Assembly (NCBI GenBank): GCA_963677175.2
Contig: CAXXES010000001.1
Span: 496,001-560,000 of the forward strand
Origin: Sunxiuqinia sp963677175
GTDB taxonomy: Bacteria; Bacteroidota; Bacteroidia; Bacteroidales; Prolixibacteraceae
Reading direction: 5' to 3'
DNA length: 64,000 nt
Of this stretch, positions 1 through 10,300 are shown piece after piece. The position numbers and the translations under genes were made by a program. How positions within the stretch are numbered: position 1 is the stretch's first letter; each line of letters begins with the position of its first letter. The notes below the pieces were generated by a model. The model was not told the origin of the DNA. It worked only from the letters and a program-made list of their open reading frames with translations, and did not search any database.

Positions 1-200
1 CACGAGATACATACTCCTTCAACAGACATACCTTTTAAAAACGACCAAAATTTTTCGCCATCAGGAAAGAACGACATAATCTCTTCAAATCCTAACTTCT
101 TCATTTCCTCATACAAAACTTTCGACGCAGGTTCAACTTTCACCTTGACCGCACAATTTCCACAGTAAAGACCGCAGTAACAAGTATATTTTCCGTCCAT
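1..200 (-). CDS. DUF3795-type small cysteine-rich protein (3' end cut by window edge)
   Basis: The reverse strand reads from an ATG at 200 to the window edge without a stop, giving about 66 residues. The N-terminus carries a tight cysteine cluster (C7, C9, C13, C16, with CGLYCGNC) followed by a charged helix and an aromatic segment (MSFFPDGEKFW). This arrangement matches DUF3795 proteins, small cytosolic proteins thought to bind zinc or another metal; their function is not known. The rest of the gene lies outside the window. No partner gene is visible, because the next 800 bases are non-coding repeats. Confidence 0.6.
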   Translation of the reverse strand, partial: MDGKYTCYCGLYCGNCAVKVKVEPASKVLYEEMKKLGFEEIMSFFPDGEKFWSFLKGMSVEGVCIS

Positions 201-346
201 ATCTCTAACATCTTATTGTAAAATTTAAATTCGCCTTCATTACCTCATTGTTCTCTCGCTCGCGCACGATCACTAACGTTCTGGTATTTTATCCATTGTT
301 CAGATAAACTGCTGCTAAATTTAGAATTAATATTTTATCCTCTTAG

Positions 347-442
347 TACTAAGTCCACGGACCTATTTGATATTTTCGATTTCGCTTTTATCACAGATTA
401 TTAAAGACTCGAAACATGACACTAAATTATTCGCACTACTTA
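347..442 (+). repeat. Dispersed ~95-bp element, copy 1 (GGACCTATTTG family)
   Basis: This stretch is almost identical to the reverse complement of 55841-55936, with roughly six differences by eye. It begins with a short palindrome (TCCACGGA here, GGTCACGGACC in the other copy), continues with CTATTTGATATTTTCG, then about 65 further matching bases ending ACTACTTAA. Neither copy is coding. Here it sits alone between the DUF3795 gene and the 41-bp array. Bases 201-346 show only AT-rich sequence with no gene. Confidence 0.75.
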
Positions 443-528
443 AGAGGTAAAAAAAGTGAAGTGAATGATGGATAATAGCCGTGAACGTTTATTAACGGCC
501 TTCCAAAGAAATGAAGGCGTTAATAAAT

Positions 529-733
529 GTTGAAAGCCTCCCCAGCGAGAAGTCGAGCTTTAAAGATTTGTTGAACGCTTCCCCCGCAAAGAAGCGATGC
601 ATGAAGATTTGTTGAAAGCTTCCCCGGCGAGAAGTCGAGCTTTGAAGGTTTGTTGAAAGCTTCCTCGGCGAGAAGCCGAGCTTTAAAGGTTTGTTAAAAG
701 CTTCCCCGGCCAAGAGTGGAGCTTTAAAGGTTT
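529..733 (+). repeat. Five tandem copies of a 41-bp repeat
   Basis: Units start at 529, 570, 611, 652 and 693 and each is exactly 41 bp, beginning GTTGAAAGC (or GTTAAAAGC) and ending AAAG(A/G)TTT. Each unit contains an internal inverted repeat, AAAGCT...AGCTTT, with CTTC...GAAG inside it, so single units can fold as hairpins. Unit 570 is the most diverged. A weaker sixth copy may lie at 488-528. There are no spacers, so this is not a CRISPR array. Open frames across it simply repeat the unit and are not credible genes. Confidence 0.85.
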
Positions 734-742
734 GTTAACGGG

Positions 743-915
743 CCAACCAATCCCTTTCCGAATACTTTTCCGCCGAATTGCATGCGGTTTTAATCCGCGG
801 TTCGGGAACCGTGGCCCCGAATCGGCACAACCCGCCAACAGATTCCGAATCAAGTTGGAATGACGCTGCTGTTGCTGCGGTTCGTACAACTTACCGGGTT
901 CTCTAACCATCTTCA
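743..915. other. Non-coding stretch with short hairpins
   Basis: Between the 41-bp array and the acyltransferase there is no credible gene. It holds small palindromes, for example CGGTTCGGGAACCG near 799-812. The bases just before the acyltransferase (ATTCGTGCATTCGTGG near 916-931) contain a short direct duplication. It looks like degraded intergenic repeat material. Confidence 0.4.
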
Positions 916-1014
916 TTCGTGCATTCGTGGCTTATCCAGAAGTATGCCTGCAAGCAGATGTATGTTTCCCATATTTTTTGTTCTTTTGTGGCATCAAAGT
1001 CAATTTATTTTGTA

Positions 1015-1758
1015 ATGAAGAACGTGCTTGGATATCTGCTGACACCCGTTTACTGGTTGGTTTTTGGCTTGTTGCTGCTGGTGTTTCACCCTACTCAGAT
1101 GATTTGCCTGCGGCTAGGTGGTTATCATCTGCGGAAAAAGTCGGTTGATGTGCTCAACTTTCTGTTGATCTACAGTTTGTCGATCATGGGTTGCCGAATT
1201 CGTTTCCGGGGTTTTGAACTGCTTCCTGAAGGGCGCCCTTTTATTATCGTATCCAATCATCAGAATACGCTGGATATTCCACCCATCGTTTGGGGTTTTC
1301 GGAAACATCATCCCAAGTTTGTGTCGAAGAAAGAACTGGGCAAGGGAATCCCCAGTATTTCGTATAACCTCCGGCACGGCGGCTCTGCCCTGATTGACCG
1401 CAAAAATGGGCGGCAGTCGATTGTTGAAATTACCAAGCTGGGAAAACACATCGAAAAAGAAAATTACAGCGCCAGCATCTTCCCCGAAGGAACGCGCAGC
1501 AAAACGGGGCAGGTGGGCCATTTTCAACCTGCCGGAATTGCTTCCTTGTTGCGTGCCGCCCCCTCATCATTAATTATTCCTTTTGTCATTGACGGCAACA
1601 GCCAGCTGATGAAGAATGGCTACTATCCAATGACTTTTGGAACGCCGTTAACCTACACCGTTTTACCTCCCATCGATCCGGCGGGCCGCGACGTGAAAGA
1701 ACTCACACTGGAGATTGAACAGCAAATCAAAAAGCACCTGGGGCAGGAGATCGGCTAG
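1015..1758 (+). CDS. 1-acyl-sn-glycerol-3-phosphate acyltransferase (PlsC/LPLAT family)
   Basis: This protein of 247 residues should transfer an acyl chain to lysophosphatidic acid to make phosphatidic acid at the inner membrane. The acyltransferase HX4D motif is NHQNTLD (H82, D87) and the substrate-binding block is FPEGTRS (156-162). Residues 4-28 form an N-terminal membrane segment. The frame is open from 919, but the first 32 codons upstream read like translated repeat DNA, so ATG 1015 (MKNVLGYLL) is chosen. It stands alone: the next gene converges from the opposite strand. The family is clear; the exact acceptor lipid is not shown by the sequence. Confidence 0.9.
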   Translation: MKNVLGYLLTPVYWLVFGLLLLVFHPTQMICLRLGGYHLRKKSVDVLNFLLIYSLSIMGCRIRFRGFELLPEGRPFIIVSNHQNTLDIPPIVWGFRKHHPKFVSKKELGKGIPSISYNLRHGGSALIDRKNGRQSIVEITKLGKHIEKENYSASIFPEGTRSKTGQVGHFQPAGIASLLRAAPSSLIIPFVIDGNSQLMKNGYYPMTFGTPLTYTVLPPIDPAGRDVKELTLEIEQQIKKHLGQEIG

Positions 1759-1822
1759 ATGTTAGATACTAGATGCTAGATCGGACGAAACTGGAAACTG
1801 TGACTGCGACTGTGACTGAAAA
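1756..1822 (+). repeat. Short-word microrepeats after the acyltransferase stop
   Basis: The 75-bp gap between the convergent acyltransferase and ABC permease genes is made of echoing words: TAGATGTTAGATACTAGATG, then CTGTGACTGCGACTGTGACTG. No terminator hairpin is evident. Confidence 0.5.
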
Positions 1823-1833
1823 CTTACTTGCAG

Positions 1834-2550
1834 CTAGATAAACCGCTCCCGTTTTTGCAGGTTGAACAGTCCGTAAAGGATAAACACCAACGTGCCAGCC
1901 ACAAGGAACACCCGGTTTTTCAGGGCGATGCCTTCCCAAATCATCTCATTCATGTTGCGTGGTGGATTGAAAGGATTCATAAAAATATTCCACATGGTTC
2001 GTTCAACAGCCTCACTGATAATGAGCAGCAAAACACCCAGGATGACCATGACTACCGCCGTTCCGTTTCCATTCTTAATAACGGTGGAAAACATGAAGGC
2101 CATGCCGCCCAAAAAGAATACCGGGAACATGAGCTGCCGGGTCATTTCGAAGAGATTGACGGGCGTAAGAAAGATGTAGCTGATACCGGCAAAGCCAATC
2201 AGCAACAAAAAAACCAACACAAACACCAACACCAGCCGTACCAGCCATACTTTGTACCGGTAGTCGGGAATGCCGAACAAGATCTCCAAAATCCCGGCGT
2301 CCAGATCATTTTGAATTCCAAAGGTCATCGGGTAAAAGATCAGCAGGATGGCCGGAAAAAGAAGGGTATCATACACAAACTCTTCGTCGGGCAGCTCTCC
2401 ATTCCACACGGCCATGATGGCCACAAAGGCATAAAAGGCAAAAGCTGCCAGCAAAAACCAGATAAAACGGCCCCCGAAAATAATTCGGAAATTGTACTGG
2501 ATCATTTTTCCAACGAGGTTCAGCGTATTTTTTAGTTTGAGTGTGTTCAT
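1834..2550 (-). CDS. ABC-2 type transporter permease, last gene of the hybrid export operon
   Basis: A 238-residue membrane protein with about six hydrophobic segments (near 22-45, 60-77, 100-125, 135-160, 165-185 and 215-232) and little extramembrane sequence, as in small ABC-2 permeases of the CcmB/NatB type. The segment PMTFGIQNDLDAGILEILFGIPD is the usual cytoplasmic coupling region after the second helix. It starts 6 bp after the stop of the RND-ABC fusion gene, so it is almost certainly co-translated with it. The ATPase carried by that fusion is the obvious energy source. Substrate unknown. Confidence 0.75.
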   Translation of the reverse strand: MNTLKLKNTLNLVGKMIQYNFRIIFGGRFIWFLLAAFAFYAFVAIMAVWNGELPDEEFVYDTLLFPAILLIFYPMTFGIQNDLDAGILEILFGIPDYRYKVWLVRLVLVFVLVFLLLIGFAGISYIFLTPVNLFEMTRQLMFPVFFLGGMAFMFSTVIKNGNGTAVVMVILGVLLLIISEAVERTMWNIFMNPFNPPRNMNEMIWEGIALKNRVFLVAGTLVFILYGLFNLQKRERFI

Positions 2551-2556
2551 ATCTTT

Positions 2557-5500
2557 TTATTTCAAATCTTTAATCAGGCACAAATAAGCATCTTCCAGTA
2601 CCGGCTTGGCCATAATGGCTTCTTCAGCCGGCTTCTCGTGACTCAGCATACGCACCCGGATGTTTTCGCCCACCCGCATGTGGTGGGTCACCATCTGCTT
2701 GTTTGGCATTTTATCGAACTGCGATGTTGGCACGTCGTACTGCCACACCAGGTTGTCGGCCAGGTTCACCATGTCGATTGGTGTGCCGTGATATTTCACC
2801 CGCCCGCGGTTAATAACCGCCACCTGGTTACACGAGCTCGAAATATCTTCGATGATGTGGGTCGAGAAAATAACGATCCGGTTGCGGCTGAGCTCTACCA
2901 GCAAGTTCCGGAAACGAATTCGTTCGCGAGGGTCTAAGCCGGCTGTTGGTTCATCCACCACCAATATTTTGGGCAGATGAAGCAGAATCTGCGCAATACC
3001 AATTCGCTGTTTCATTCCGCCGGAGAAGGAGCCAATTTTATCGTCGCGCTTTTCCCACATGTGCACCGACTTCAGAACATATTCAATCCGTTCTTTCCGT
3101 TCTTTGGCATCCGTCAGCCCTTTCAGGATCGCCTGGTAATCCAGGAACTCCTGAGCCGGCATATTTTCATAGGTGCCAAACTCCTGCGGCAGGTAACCAA
3201 TCAGGCCTTGCAGCTCTTCGCGTTTTTCCTGCGTGTCGATGCCATTGATCCACACCTTGCCGTAGCTCTGTTCAAAAATTCCGCAGATAATCCGCATCAT
3301 CGTTGATTTACCAGCGCCGTTGGGCCCAAGCAAACCAAACATGCCGGTGCCAATTTCGAGCGAAACGCCATCCAGCGCTTTAAAGGGCACCCGGCGTTTT
3401 CCGATAACCGGAATTTGTTTCACCAGTCGCAGGGTCGTTCTTCGCAGGTTTCCAAAACGACCCGTAATCCTGTCGATGTTGACCTTTTCATCGTACAGTC
3501 GTTTGGCAGTTACTGAAATCAACAAAGCCAGGTACCACAAAACGGCAAAAGCAATGACGAATCCTATAAAGTCGGTTTTCTTCCAAAGAATAAATAGTTC
3601 CACCAAAGGCAGCAGCCAGAATAAAAATAGTTTTACGTATTTCTGAATCGCCTTAAAAATACCTTTTTTGGATTCCTCGTACCGATGATCCAGGTAAATG
3701 GCCAATGGCTTCCAAATCTGGTTGAGGAACAGGTAAACCATAACCATCATGAAGCTGATCCAGAATACCGATCCCAGAAAGAAAAAGGTAAAATAGATCA
3801 TGAATCCCAGCAAGGGCAATTGCCAGATCAGTTGGTCGAACTCCCGGATTGAACGGAATTCCTTTTCCATTCCTGCCCGCCGCCGGATATTCAGTCCGCC
3901 GTTCCATTCCCTTGAAAAACGTCCCGGACGATCGTAAATCTTCACCAAGTTTTGGATGACGATATGAACCCGTTCATCGGGTGCAATTAGTCGGGTTCCT
4001 GCCTTTTTCAGACTGTTCAGAACAAACCAGGTGATTCCGGGAATCAGCACCACTGCCAACACGGCATCAAGCAATTGCCAGGTCAGCTCGTCCACTTCAA
4101 GATAGATCAGCGTCAGGGTGCCGGCCATCGCCAGTAACTGAAATACTTTTAGTTTCCAGTTTAGCTGATTGAACCACTCCAGGGCACTTTCCAACCCCGA
4201 ATAAAAAGTCGGAATAAAGATAAGGGTCAGTACGGTACTTAATGCAAGTCCGCCAATGACGATGATAGCAAACGGAGCGCCAATGACACTCACATATTCG
4301 GCTTGCCCCATGGCCAGTGGCACCATCGCAACGATGGTGGTAATGGTGGTAATCAGAATTGGCCGCACACGCGACAAGCCCGCAGTCATTAAAGCACGCG
4401 GCCGCCGGTAGCCCTGCTTTCGCAGGATGTTACTGTAGTCGATCAGAATAATCCCATTGTTGACCACCACGCCCAGCAAGATCAGGAAGCCAATCATGGT
4501 GTTGGCATTGAACAGACTGTTGCCCGTCAGGATGAGTGCCAACAGCGAGCCGATGGCGGCCAGCGGAATGGAAAACAACAAAACAAAAGGTGTGGCAAAG
4601 GATTCAAATACCGATGCCAGAATCATAAAAATCAAGATGATGGCTGCTAAAATCAGGAATTTGAATTCGCCCAGATCATCCTCTTCATGAATCACCTCGG
4701 CAGCTACTCCCGCCGGAAAGTTGTACGACGCAACCAGCTCATCAATCTCAAAGCGGTACGATTCCAGCAAGTCCTTCGACTGCTGCGCTTCATCAATCAA
4801 GCTGTAGGTAATTTCGATTTGCTTTTCCTGGTTCACCCGGTTAATGCCAGCCAGGCCCCGGGCATAAACCAGTTGTGTAAATTTCTGCAGGTCATGCAGG
4901 CCTCCCTCCGCATCGCTCACTTGCAAGATCTTTAAATCATCCATGGTTCGGGGTGGCTCTTCTTCCAGTGGATCTTCCTCTCCCTGCTTAATGATGATTT
5001 CGTATTCGTCGAGTCCCTGATTAAATTGCACGCCAGTAGATATTTCACCCGAAAAGGAGTTCAGCTCGCTGGTCACCTGGTTCATGTTGATGTTGTATTC
5101 GGTCATCAACAAAGGATCAAACAACATATGCACTTCCGGCCGGTTGTCGGACACATTGAGCCGGACTCTGTTGATAAAATCCAGTTCTTCCAAAAAGTAC
5201 TGGATGTCTTCCGCTACGACTTGCATCATTTCAAAATCCTGTCCCTTCAGTAACACTTTCTCTTCGTTGCTACCAATGCCCAACAGCCGCTGAAAATTGC
5301 CCATCGTGTTGCTCCCGCCACCAAGGGGACCACCACCACCACCGGAGCTGCTTTGCTGGAAAGAGATTTGGGCGGAACCAATATCTCTTGTCAGCTCGCC
5401 CACCGATGATTTGATCTCGGCAAAGCTACGCCCGTCAATCTTCTTGAAATCTTCCAGCAATTTCACCGTCACAACGGCTTCTTCTTCCTCAATGGTGCTG

Positions 5501-7272
5501 ATCACATCCTGCTTTTCCTTCAGGTCGGCCAGCTTTTCTTCGATTTTGCTCACCGTTTCATCGGTCATTTCAAGGCTTGAACCCGAAGGCATGGTCACAT
5601 ACAAATGGATCTGATCTTCTTCCACTTCCTGCAAGGAGCTGACACTGACAGCCAAACTTCCAAATACCGTGATAAAAAAGATGACTACCGCTCCGATAAT
5701 CGTCCCCGCAGGATTGCGCATGCACGATTTGAGCAACAACATATACACCTGCACCATCCGGTTGTTGGTGGTCACTTTTTCAAACGAAATGGCCTTGCCA
5801 CTCTTTCTTTTCAGAATGAAGTGAATGGCCATAGGCACAAAAAGCAGCGCCACGACCAGCGATACAACCAAGGTTGAAATGATGGAAACGCCAACATTCT
5901 TCCCCAGCATCTCGATCATGAAATTGGTTGAAAAGACAAAAGGTAGAAACACCGTAATCGTTGTGAGTGTTGCCGCCATAATTGATCGCCACACTTCAGT
6001 GGTTCCCTGGGTGACGGCGGCATCGGGGTCCATCCCATTTCCGGCCAGTCGGTATATATTTTCGAGCACCACCACACTGTTGTCGAGCAACATGCCAATA
6101 GCCAGCGCCATGCCCACCAATGTCAGACTGTTTAAGGTAATATCATACGCATAAAACAGGTTGAAAGCGGTAAACACCGACACTGGAATAGCTAAGGCGA
6201 TAAACGCAACAATGCGAACATTTTTCAGAAACATCCACAGCACAAACACAGCCATCAAACCTCCGACCAAAGCCAGGTTGATAATCTGGTCTATGTTCTC
6301 CTCCATCGTTTCAGCCGAATTATTCTGAATAAACAATTCGACATCCTTGCGGGCCAGCTTCTCATTCAGCTGTGCTACCAGCTCCTGCGTTTTGTGCGAC
6401 AGCTCAATCTGGTTGGCCTGCGAGTCATTGATCAGGCGAATGGTCACCGCATCCTGTCCGTTGACCCGGCTATAGCTGGTTTCTTCCTTCACCCCAAAAC
6501 GGATGTTGGCAATATCTTTTAACAAGATTGGCCCTTCAGCAACCACAAGACTTTCGAGGTCGCTCACCTGGTCATACTCGGCGGTGACGTGTACAAAATA
6601 ATGCTTCTCCTTTTCTTTCAGGGCGCCCACGTAGGTACGTGACTGGGAGTTTTGCGAAAGCAGCGAACGCACCTGCCCCGGCGTGATATTGTAGGCTTCG
6701 CAAGCCTCCATGTTCAAAATCACTTCAATGGATTTTTCCTGTCCGCCGAATACGTTTACACCAGCAATGCCATCCAGGTTTTCCAGGGCCGGCGCAATGT
6801 CTTCATCCGCAATATTCCGGATCCGGTCAACACCCCCACTTCCCCGCGCCTGCAACTCCATAAACTGACTGCTCATTTGCGACAGGTCCACGCGGTTCAC
6901 GCTCACCTGAATTCCATCGGGCAGGTCACCTTGAATCTCATTGATTTTCTCCTGAAGTTTGAGGTAGGCGAAACTGAAATCAACCCCTTTCTGGTAATAA
7001 ACAACAACGGTTCCCATGCGTGATGTGATGTTCGACTCGAGCGACTCAATGCCCTCAAGTGTTCCCACAGCGCCTTCAATGGGAACAACCACCTGATTTT
7101 CGAGGTACTCCGGATCAGCTTCCTGGTTTGAAACAGCCTGAACAAATAAAAACGGGAGTTCTGCATTGGGCAACAGCTCCACGCCCAACTGCTTATAGGA
7201 CACATACCCCAGCAGGGTCAATCCAATAAACAACATGCTGATCAGGGTCTTTCTATCGATTATAAATTTCAT
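2557..7272 (-). CDS. RND efflux permease fused to membrane linker and C-terminal ABC ATPase
   Basis: One uninterrupted frame of 1571 residues. Residues 1 to about 1035 are a full HAE-type RND permease: TM1 at 10-27, two porter-domain halves, and TM4 with IGMLLDNSVVVLENI (D397, the proton-relay aspartate, followed by N). The TM10 position has VVNNG in place of the classic lysine. Residues ~1040-1290 add about six further membrane helices. Residues 1297-1571 form a complete ABC ATPase: Walker A GPNGAGKST (1316-1324), signature SFSGGMKQR (1415-1423), Walker B ILVVDEP (1436-1442) and H-loop H1472. All nucleotide-binding motifs are intact. The ATPase closely resembles the separate ATPase at 16455-17342 (shared ERIRFRNLL and DISS). 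RND pumps are normally proton-driven, so joining one to an ATPase is odd. A fused pair of genes is the simplest origin. Confidence 0.9.
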   Translation of the reverse strand: MKFIIDRKTLISMLFIGLTLLGYVSYKQLGVELLPNAELPFLFVQAVSNQEADPEYLENQVVVPIEGAVGTLEGIESLESNITSRMGTVVVYYQKGVDFSFAYLKLQEKINEIQGDLPDGIQVSVNRVDLSQMSSQFMELQARGSGGVDRIRNIADEDIAPALENLDGIAGVNVFGGQEKSIEVILNMEACEAYNITPGQVRSLLSQNSQSRTYVGALKEKEKHYFVHVTAEYDQVSDLESLVVAEGPILLKDIANIRFGVKEETSYSRVNGQDAVTIRLINDSQANQIELSHKTQELVAQLNEKLARKDVELFIQNNSAETMEENIDQIINLALVGGLMAVFVLWMFLKNVRIVAFIALAIPVSVFTAFNLFYAYDITLNSLTLVGMALAIGMLLDNSVVVLENIYRLAGNGMDPDAAVTQGTTEVWRSIMAATLTTITVFLPFVFSTNFMIEMLGKNVGVSIISTLVVSLVVALLFVPMAIHFILKRKSGKAISFEKVTTNNRMVQVYMLLLKSCMRNPAGTIIGAVVIFFITVFGSLAVSVSSLQEVEEDQIHLYVTMPSGSSLEMTDETVSKIEEKLADLKEKQDVISTIEEEEAVVTVKLLEDFKKIDGRSFAEIKSSVGELTRDIGSAQISFQQSSSGGGGGPLGGGSNTMGNFQRLLGIGSNEEKVLLKGQDFEMMQVVAEDIQYFLEELDFINRVRLNVSDNRPEVHMLFDPLLMTEYNINMNQVTSELNSFSGEISTGVQFNQGLDEYEIIIKQGEEDPLEEEPPRTMDDLKILQVSDAEGGLHDLQKFTQLVYARGLAGINRVNQEKQIEITYSLIDEAQQSKDLLESYRFEIDELVASYNFPAGVAAEVIHEEDDLGEFKFLILAAIILIFMILASVFESFATPFVLLFSIPLAAIGSLLALILTGNSLFNANTMIGFLILLGVVVNNGIILIDYSNILRKQGYRRPRALMTAGLSRVRPILITTITTIVAMVPLAMGQAEYVSVIGAPFAIIVIGGLALSTVLTLIFIPTFYSGLESALEWFNQLNWKLKVFQLLAMAGTLTLIYLEVDELTWQLLDAVLAVVLIPGITWFVLNSLKKAGTRLIAPDERVHIVIQNLVKIYDRPGRFSREWNGGLNIRRRAGMEKEFRSIREFDQLIWQLPLLGFMIYFTFFFLGSVFWISFMMVMVYLFLNQIWKPLAIYLDHRYEESKKGIFKAIQKYVKLFLFWLLPLVELFILWKKTDFIGFVIAFAVLWYLALLISVTAKRLYDEKVNIDRITGRFGNLRRTTLRLVKQIPVIGKRRVPFKALDGVSLEIGTGMFGLLGPNGAGKSTMMRIICGIFEQSYGKVWINGIDTQEKREELQGLIGYLPQEFGTYENMPAQEFLDYQAILKGLTDAKERKERIEYVLKSVHMWEKRDDKIGSFSGGMKQRIGIAQILLHLPKILVVDEPTAGLDPRERIRFRNLLVELSRNRIVIFSTHIIEDISSSCNQVAVINRGRVKYHGTPIDMVNLADNLVWQYDVPTSQFDKMPNKQMVTHHMRVGENIRVRMLSHEKPAEEAIMAKPVLEDAYLCLIKDLK

Positions 7273-7334
7273 TGGTCTGTTTACTATTTAACTGTTTACC
7301 ATTTACAAATCGTAAATCGTAAATGAGCAAATCG

Positions 7335-10300
7335 TCAATTATGGTTTCTGATCCGGTCTTTAATGCCTTCAATGGCTTCGTACATGCAGGGAATAACAAT
7401 CAAGGTCAATATGGTTGAAGTCACCAGCCCCCCGATAACAGCAAGCGCCATGGGAGAACGCAGCGAAGCGCTTTCACCAAGTCCAAGCGTAAGTGGGAAC
7501 AAAGCCAGAATCGTGGTTAAACTCGTCATGATGATCGGGCGAATCCGTTGCTGTCCGGCCTGCAAAATTGCTTCCAGACGTTCCATTCCTTCATTTCTAA
7601 GCTGTAGAATCCGGTCAACAAAGATGATGGAGTCGTTTACCGCGATACCCACCAGCATGATGATCCCAATAAAGGCCATGATGTTGAGCGTTTTGCCCAG
7701 CACAAAAAACACCAGGATGGAACCAACCACAGCCAGCGGAATGGTAAGTAAAATGGTGAATGGATGCAACAGCGACTCAAACTGGGAGGCCAATACCATA
7801 TACACCAATACGATTGACAGAAGCAGCGCAAAGCTTAAACTGGCCATCGACTCTTTCCGCTTGGCTTCTTCGCCGCTGATGTTGATCTGGTAATCAGGTG
7901 GGATATTCACTGGCGCAATGGCTTCCTGAATGTCTTTGACTGCCCGGTCGAGTGGCATGTCTTTTTCAAGCTGCCCGGTAATTTTACCAATGCGGTTTTG
8001 GTTACGCCGGAAAACTTCTTTAGGCGATTGTCCAATCCGAATTTCGGCAAGTTCGTTTACCATGAATTGCTGGTTAGAGCTAGTGATCTTTAACTCATCC
8101 AGCTGCGACAAGCCTTTGTCGGGCACTTTTATGGTGATGTCCTGCATTTCGCCTTCGCGTTTCACCTGCCCGGCGGCCTGCCCAACCAGCTGATCCTGGA
8201 TTTGGGAAATGATGTTGGTCACGCTGAGGTTGTACATCCCGGCACGCAGGCGATCAACCAAAATTTCCACTTCGGGCGAGCCTTCTTCCATCGACGATTC
8301 AAAATTATACATGCCCGACAAACCTTCCACCCGGCTTTTTACTTCGGCGGCAAGTGTTTCAATCACTTCCAGATCTTCCCCCTGAACCTCAATCACCAAG
8401 GGAGCCTCATCTGTTCCCATGATGCTTTTCAGCGCGGTTTCATCCTGCTGATAGCTGATTTCCATGCCCGGAATTTCACCTACTGCCTGACTGATTTTAC
8501 GAATGGCATCGGTGGATGCTAGTTGACTTTCGGCACTCAGAATCAGTTTAATCGTGGCCGTATTCTCACCCTCAAAAATGTCGGTTGCCGAACCACCGAT
8601 TCCGCTTGATGGCCCCACATGACTGAAGACCGTCTCCAGGTTTTCGCCAAGCAATTCCGTCACAATGGCTTCCATGCTTTCAACGGCGGCAGCGGTTCGC
8701 GCCAGCCTCGTCCCCTCCTGCATCCTGAGCTCCATGCTAAACTCGCGGGTTTCCGTTTTTGGCATAAACTCAGTACCAATGAAAGAAAGCAACAAGGCTG
8801 ATCCACCGACGAGAATGGTTGCCATTACAATAACCGCCCACTTCACTTTCAATACTTTCGCTAAGAAACGTCCATAACCTTTTACCTGAACCGAACGTGA
8901 TTGAACTTTCTCTTTCTTATTCTTATAGAACAGGTCGAACAACATGGGAATAACAAGAATGGCTACTGCCAATGATGAAACCAGAGAGAAAGCCACCGTC
9001 CAGGCCTGATCTTTGAAGAGCTCGCCCGACGCGCCATGCAGATAAACGATGGGCAAAAACACGATGATGGTGGTGATCGTGGAAGCCGTGATGGCGCCTC
9101 CAACCTGGGCCGTTCCTTCAATGGCTGCCTCTCGAACGGACATGCCAGACTCGTGGTTCCGAAAGATGTTTTCCATCACCACAATGGCATTGTCAACCAG
9201 CATACCAGCGCCCAGCGCCAGCCCTCCCAAAGTCATGATATTCAGGCTAAGCCCGTTGAAGTACATCAGGTTGAAGGTTGCAATAATGGAAATGGGGATA
9301 GCAATACTGATGATTAAAGTGCTGCCAACCCGGCGCAGGAAAAGAAACAGAACGAATATGGCCAGCACAATCCCAAACAAGGCCGATTCTTCTACTTCAT
9401 TAATCGCATCGCTAATAAAACTTCCCTGGTTGGTGACCAGTTGCAATTGGTAACCGGGCAGGGCTTTCTGAATATTCTTGAGGCCTTCGTTAATTTCCTC
9501 AACTGCTTTCACGGTATTAAACTTGGTCTCCTTGTATATGGAAAGGCCTAAACAACGCTTCCCATTGAGCCGGACAATATTGTCGGGTTCCTGATTCTGA
9601 AAGCTCACTTTGGCTACTTCGCGTAAAAAGATGGGAGCAAATGCCGCTGCTTCGTTGTCGGTCACAACCTGTTTGTAGCCCACAATTACATTCTCAAAAT
9701 CCTCAATATCCGTCAGCAGGCTGACCCCTTTGACCACATAGCGCAAGCCCATTTCTTCGATGCTTCCACCCGAAATACTCTGGTTGAAGCTCGCAATGCG
9801 GCTGCTGATTTCATCCATCGTCAGGCCAAAAGCATCGAGCAGGTAGTCACTGGTTTCAATCAACACTTCAATATCTTCGGCGCCCGAAACTTCCACTTCG
9901 GCCACCCCTTCGAGCCGGATGAGTTCGTTGCGAATGTAATTGTCGGCCACCTTGCGGAGGTCGTTCATATTATCGATCGTTGGATGGCTAAGCCCCACGA
10001 GCATGACCGGCGACGAGTTGGGGTCGTGCTGGGTGATGTTGATGGCATCGATATCCTGGTTTTGAGAGAAGGAAGTCACCGCTTTCTGTAAATCCAGAAA
10101 GGCATCATCCATATTCTTGTCCCAGGCATACTCCACAGTAATCTGAGCGCTTCCCACCTTCGAAACCGACGACACTTCAACAACATCGGACTGACGGATG
10201 GCCAATGCTTCGAGGTTCTCCACAAACTGGCTTTCCATCTCTTCCGGCGGCCTTTCGCCCGACTCCAGTTCGATAAACAGACGCGGGCTGTTCATATCCG

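Noticed and set aside
492..713. Small minus-strand gene over the 41-bp repeats
   Set aside because: The frame only translates the repeat unit; the unit length is not a multiple of three, so the reading changes from copy to copy.
529..733. CRISPR array
   Set aside because: The 41-bp units are contiguous without unique spacers and there are no cas genes nearby.
1828..2535. Plus-strand open frame of 235 codons
   Set aside because: It is antisense to the ABC permease gene, rich in H, Q and K, and has no family resemblance; the minus-strand frame gives a coherent membrane protein.
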